Shown piece by piece: positions 5,826 through 8,717 of a stretch of 8,717 nt of DNA. Origin of the DNA: CAYSLA01 sp964431685. Lineage in GTDB: Bacteria > Armatimonadota > UBA5829. Position numbers and translations under genes: made by a program. The notes under the pieces are model-generated. The model saw only the letters and a list, made by a program, of their open reading frames with translations, had not been told where the DNA came from and did no database searches. Position 1 is the stretch's first letter. Each line of letters starts with the position of its first letter. Location: assembly GCA_964431685.1 (NCBI GenBank), contig CAYSLA010000146.1:1-8717 (forward strand), in the 5' to 3' direction.

Positions 5826-6149
5826 TCTGAATTATGGCTGTGAACCTGCAGATGAAGCCCAGCCAGTGAATACTTCAGATACGATCTTTTCTGCGTCTTT
5901 CCGGCGGATAGACTGACTTGCGGTGATTCCAGTTTCGAGGGGATTGGCGGTTGCCTGCGGCTCGTTAGCCCAAATAATTCATGAGTCTGGAAGCAGGTCT
6001 ACAGATGGACGTGTTTCCATGGTTTTGGTGACCGCTGTCGGTCTGTAGACGGCTCTTTCTGGTCCCAAAAACGTCGAGTTCTCAGTTAGTACACAGTTTG
6101 CATGCAGAAACATCAACAATGTCCGCGCGCAGAGTGTTACCAAGCCTAC
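5826..6149. other. Gene-free stretch between gntR and the IS remnant
   Basis: No frame here looks like a protein on either strand, and I see no tRNA or clear terminator. Two minor items stand out. One is a 9-bp inverted repeat GTCTACAGA/TCTGTAGAC (5997-6005, 6042-6050). The other is a 13-of-14 repeat of the sequence around the gntR stop codon (5817-5830 and 5903-5916). Confidence 0.6.
5997..6050. repeat. 9-bp inverted repeat with 36-nt loop
   Basis: GTCTACAGA (5997-6005) is the exact complement of TCTGTAGAC (6042-6050). A short T-rich stretch follows (TCTTTCT, 6054-6060). It could be a weak terminator after gntR or part of a small RNA. The loop is long for a terminator. Confidence 0.3.
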
Positions 6150-6210
6150 GGGTTTTTCGGTACCGGCTTTCCATCTGCTGGTCTAGTCTCGAGAGCGCTA
6201 TTGCTTCAGA

Positions 6211-7066
6211 TTAGTCGGGCGCCAGCGCCGCATGCATCCGATTCCAGGCATCCTGGGCGGGAAATGAGTTGGGTAGGTGGAACCATATCCTGCGTGCGGT
6301 TTCCAAGACTCTTGCTCCGACCTTCAGCAGCCTCATTCGCAGCGTACCGGTCTGAGCTTTCGCAAAGGACGTTCCGGCAAGAGACTCCTGCAGTACTCCC
6401 ATCAGCATGCAAGCCGCCGTATGCATCAGTAGCCTGAACTGATTGGCAAGAAATCTGTGGCAACTCGTCCTGCCGCTTGAGAGGTCCAGCTTCATCTCCT
6501 TTATCCGGTTCTCCTGCTCACCTCTGCCGCAGTAGAAATCGTAAGCCTCCATATCGCTGAGGTTATCAAGGTTTGTCACTACAAATCGGGGATTGAGTTC
6601 GCCCTGGGTTATCTCAGCCTTTACCACTGTCCGACGAGCATGCCTCCAACTTCCAGCCTTGTAAGAGACACTGCCATATTCACGGCAGCCGTTTCCTTCC
6701 CACTTATACTTAAGGCACGCGTCCATCTGCACAGAAGCCGATAAATCGTGCAGCACATTGTTGCCCTTCATCCCAAGTACGTAGTCGATACCCATATCCT
6801 CACAGATGTCCAAAACGTCACATACTCCGAAAGCGCTGTCTGCTCGTAGGAAGTCTCTTACAAGCCAGCTTCAAAGCGGGATCACGACGGAGAGTGTCCA
6901 GATCGTTGGCGTCCTCATAACCCCCACAGATCGTGTATATACGCTCACGAGACATCTCTATGATGGCATGATCAACCTTGCTCTGCTCACGCGAGGCTGT
7001 GTGCTCGCAATCGACATTCAGGATGGGTTGGTGATGGCGACAGTAGAACTTCAGATAGCCAAACAC
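6211..7066 (-). pseudogene. IS1380-family transposase, internally deleted and frameshifted
   Basis: Two fragments in different frames belong to one DDE transposase. Fragment 1 (7066 down to about 6850) has the N-terminal IS1380 motif ERIYTICGGYEDANDLDTLR and DPALKLAC. Fragment 2 (about 6855 down to the stop at 6211) begins in a different frame with LVRDFLRADSAF, the second catalytic Asp region, then GIDYVLGMKGNNVL, the GEQENRIKEMKLDLSSGRTS segment with the catalytic Glu, and a NQFRLLMHTAACML C-terminal domain. In intact relatives well over a hundred residues, including the first catalytic Asp, separate the two parts, so about 400-600 bp are deleted. The extreme N-terminus upstream of 7066 is also not recognisable. 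The element cannot encode an active transposase. Confidence 0.82.
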
Positions 7067-7103
7067 CGGTGTTCCGGGAACTTGTTCCTGGAACTCACGC
7101 AGT

Positions 7104-7126
7104 TATCGGGAACAAGATTCCCGATA
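7104..7126. repeat. 9-bp hairpin at the IS/gene boundary
   Basis: TATCGGGAA (7104-7112) and TTCCCGATA (7118-7126) pair exactly around a 5-nt loop. Next to it, GTTCCGGGAAC (7071-7081) and GGAACTTGTTCC (7077-7088) are further small palindromes. Cluster of GGGAAC/GTTCCC palindromes between the transposase remnant and the next gene, of unknown role. Confidence 0.5.
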
Positions 7127-7159
7127 CACCAACACGAAAAACTGGTTTGATGTTCCCCG

Positions 7160-7678
7160 ATGAAGGAACTTGCCGCAGAAACGTTGTATAGTGCAGAAAT
7201 GTCGTATAATCAGGTAGGTAAGCTGAGGGATCAGCTTGAAAACGGGATGGTCAAATCTGATATGGGTAATCCCGGACTAATTGAAAGGACCCACGATGTG
7301 AAACCCGGAGAAGAACCTAAAACGACGGAACGGGATGCCGCGATCAAACTCGCCTTCCCGCAACCGAAGTTGGCGCCCGACACGACACCCGCAACCCACG
7401 TGCTCTTCCTCGATCTCGCCGAGGTCGAGGAGATGCGTCAGGCGGAATTGGCGGTCAACCAGGCGTAAGAACATCCCGGCAACCCGCTGCTCCCGCTGGG
7501 CGATGACACAGTTGTCTGCGAGGAGTGCGAGACTGGCCTGGGTGAAGATGTGACTCCGTCGGACGAGTACTTCGATCTGCTGCCCGGAGAGTCAAGGGAC
7601 ATAGTCCTGTCTATCGGTGGCAGCCGTAAGGCTGCGAAGAGCCTGCACGCCAGATGCGTGTTTGCAAAAGGAGATTGA
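7160..7678 (+). pseudogene. C-terminal remnant of a beta-sandwich protein (possibly GH2-type), split by a stop codon
   Basis: One reading frame runs from 7160 to TGA 7676-7678 but is interrupted by TAA at 7466-7468. The part before (102 codons) includes NGMVKSDMGNPG, ERTHDVKPGEEPKTTERD and ATHVLFLDLAEVEE. The part after (69 codons) includes HPGNPLLPLGDDTVVCEEC and SDEYFDLLPGESRDIVLSI. That last motif is characteristic of the C-terminal Ig-like domain in GH2/beta-mannosidase-like enzymes. No SD precedes ATG 7160 and TGA (7148-7150) lies in frame just upstream, so this is a leftover 3' end and not a complete gene. Its 5' part was probably lost where the IS remnant now lies. The frame is intact on both sides of the TAA, which points to a recent point mutation or a sequencing error. 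The family assignment is tentative. Confidence 0.6.
7666..7673 (+). promoter_or_regulatory. Ribosome binding site of the right-hand gene
   Basis: AAAAGGAG ends 7 nt before ATG 7681 and lies inside the last codons of the preceding broken gene, implying the two were once translationally coupled in one operon. Confidence 0.75.
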
Positions 7679-7680
7679 AA

Positions 7681-8717
7681 ATGGCTGATTGCGATCTGAA
7701 CAACACAGTAGTAGAAGCTGAAAGCTACATCAACGAGCATCTATTTGACCCCGACGGGCTGATGTATTCTTATATCGACGTTCGAACGGGGATGCCTTTT
7801 GCGGAAGACTACGCTCGTGAATGCCGACACTTCAGCACGCCGTCGGAAGCATGGTCCATTCATCTCCGTGCTGATGCGGACCCCGTTACATACTGGTCCT
7901 ATGAAGACACTATTGCCACGGGCGGATACTTCATGGAAGCTCTCATATTGAAGCACGAGGTAACCGGCGACGGAGCGGCTCTCGAGCGAGCCTTCCGGAT
8001 TTGGCGCACGTACCGGAACGTCTACTACGCGTCGCAGGTCCACGGCATCGGCAGCTTCCTGCGTCCGTACGGCGGGTTTGCCGCCGGGTTCGCGGGCCTG
8101 GGCCGATGGATGGAGCCGCTGGGCACCGACCAGGCCGGCCCGCTCCTGACCGCGCAATACGCCCTCTGGAAGCGTGCCGGCGACACCGAGAAGCAGGAGC
8201 TTGCGGACATTATGGTCAACACCATTTCCTGGTACGAGCGGCAGGATTTTCGCTATCTCTACTACAAGTCGCTGATCCACGCGTGGACCAGGGACTGGTG
8301 CCACGCCTTTGCCGACTTTTGCCACGCCGACGGCTATTGCACGCCGCACGCGGGGAGCTACTACTTCCCGGCCCTGGCCTTCGCGGCGAGGGTCACGAAC
8401 GACGGCAAGTGGATGCGCCATTTCCGCGAGAAGCTGCCCCTTTCCACCGGTTCCGGGAGAGAGCTGATGGACACCTTCAAGTGGGGCAGCGACCTCGTGA
8501 TGCTGGCGGACCTGCTGGGGCCGGAGTTCGATCGGATGTTCCCGCCGAAGCTGCTTGCCGCCGGCCGCGACGAAGCGCTCCGCGAACTGGCCCTCTTCGA
8601 CCAGCCGGGCATGACCGCGCGGGGCTTCATGGGCCCGGAGAGCGTGACCCGTCCGGGCGAAGAGGGCTTCCATTTCCTGTGCGCCCTGGCGGAGTTGAAC
8701 TGCCCCGGCGCGGCGGA
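7681..8717 (+). CDS. Hypothetical (alpha/alpha)-barrel-like protein, partial (3' end outside window)
   Basis: An open frame of 345 codons continues past the window edge. It begins with ATG preceded by AAAAGGAG and follows the broken beta-sandwich gene by 2 nt. The product is rich in Trp, Tyr, Phe and His and has repeated helical hairpins such as SYEDTIATGGYFMEALILKH (73-92), GDGAALERAFRIWRTYRNV (96-114), SFLRPYGGFAAGFAG (125-139) and WTRDWCHAFADFCHADGYC (202-220). This resembles six-hairpin (alpha/alpha) barrel carbohydrate-active enzymes or their uncharacterised relatives. I do not recognise a named family or a certain catalytic pair. No signal peptide or membrane segment is present at the N-terminus, so it is probably cytoplasmic. 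Oddity: codons 1-96 use A/T in the third position often (about 42 of 97 by hand count), while from codon 97 (7969) onward third positions are almost all G or C. A long antisense frame over this region is a by-product of that GC3 bias. Confidence 0.85.
   Translation, partial: MADCDLNNTVVEAESYINEHLFDPDGLMYSYIDVRTGMPFAEDYARECRHFSTPSEAWSIHLRADADPVTYWSYEDTIATGGYFMEALILKHEVTGDGAALERAFRIWRTYRNVYYASQVHGIGSFLRPYGGFAAGFAGLGRWMEPLGTDQAGPLLTAQYALWKRAGDTEKQELADIMVNTISWYERQDFRYLYYKSLIHAWTRDWCHAFADFCHADGYCTPHAGSYYFPALAFAARVTNDGKWMRHFREKLPLSTGSGRELMDTFKWGSDLVMLADLLGPEFDRMFPPKLLAAGRDEALRELALFDQPGMTARGFMGPESVTRPGEEGFHFLCALAELNCPGAA

Larger units (their letters stand above)
6150..7144. mobile_element. IS1380-like insertion sequence remnant
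   Basis: A minus-strand transposase remnant is flanked by a short candidate terminal inverted repeat: GTTTTTCG at 6152-6159 and CGAAAAAC at 7135-7142, with looser similarity extending inward. The boundaries are approximate and no target duplication is evident. At about 1 kb the element is shorter than a typical IS1380 member (about 1.6-1.7 kb), consistent with the internal deletion seen in its transposase. It abuts the broken gene at 7160. Confidence 0.5.

Noticed and set aside
6806..7150. 114-codon plus-strand frame
   Set aside because: Antisense to the transposase remnant, whose motifs on the minus strand are unmistakable.
7741..8673. 310-codon open frame on the minus strand
   Set aside because: Antisense to a well-initiated plus-strand gene. 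It is open because of the GC-rich third positions of the sense gene, and its translation is low-complexity Arg/Gly/Val with no recognisable domain.
1..8717. CRISPR array, tRNA or rRNA genes, phage or defence genes
   Set aside because: No spaced direct repeats, no cloverleaf-like segments and no such protein motifs were seen on either strand.

Overview
The window looks like a bacterial chromosome fragment with intermediate to high GC, sigma70-type promoters and strong Shine-Dalgarno (SD) sites. It combines sugar or cyclitol catabolism, a probable carbohydrate-active protein, GTCAT-ended intergenic palindromes and a decayed IS1380-like transposase. That mix is common in uncultivated polysaccharide degraders (Armatimonadota- or Planctomycetota-like), but nothing here fixes the phylum.

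Left part (8-4896, minus strand): four co-oriented genes form an apparent operon, in transcription order. (1) A zinc-dependent dehydrogenase closely resembling scyllo-inosose 3-dehydrogenase (IolM). (2) A creatininase-fold hydrolase resembling 3-dehydro-scyllo-inosose hydrolase (IolN). (3) A CitE/HpcH-like CoA-ester lyase. (4) An acylating (CoA-dependent) aldehyde dehydrogenase of the sulfoacetaldehyde/EutE type, whose C-terminus stops early. IolM and IolN would oxidise and hydrolytically open an inosose ring. The lyase and acylating dehydrogenase are not part of the IolM/IolN route known from Thermotoga and suggest a CoA-linked lower branch. Both long intergenic gaps in the operon carry hairpin-rich palindromic repeats of one related family.

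Divergent regulator (5184-5825, plus strand): a GntR/FadR-type repressor is transcribed away from the operon. Each of the two facing promoters has TTGACA, a 17-nt spacer and a -10 box. Each is followed at about +4 by a GGTATACC palindrome, a clear paired-operator design for control of the operon and autoregulation.

Middle (5826-7150): about 325 bases without a gene, then a minus-strand IS1380-type transposase remnant. It has lost a central segment, including the first catalytic Asp, and is frameshifted at the deletion junction.

Right part (7160-8717, plus strand): the C-terminal remnant of a beta-sandwich (possibly GH2-like) protein is interrupted by an in-frame TAA. Two bases later a well-initiated gene begins that runs off the window and resembles an (alpha/alpha)-barrel carbohydrate-active protein. 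Its codon usage changes abruptly to very GC-rich at about codon 97 (position 7969).
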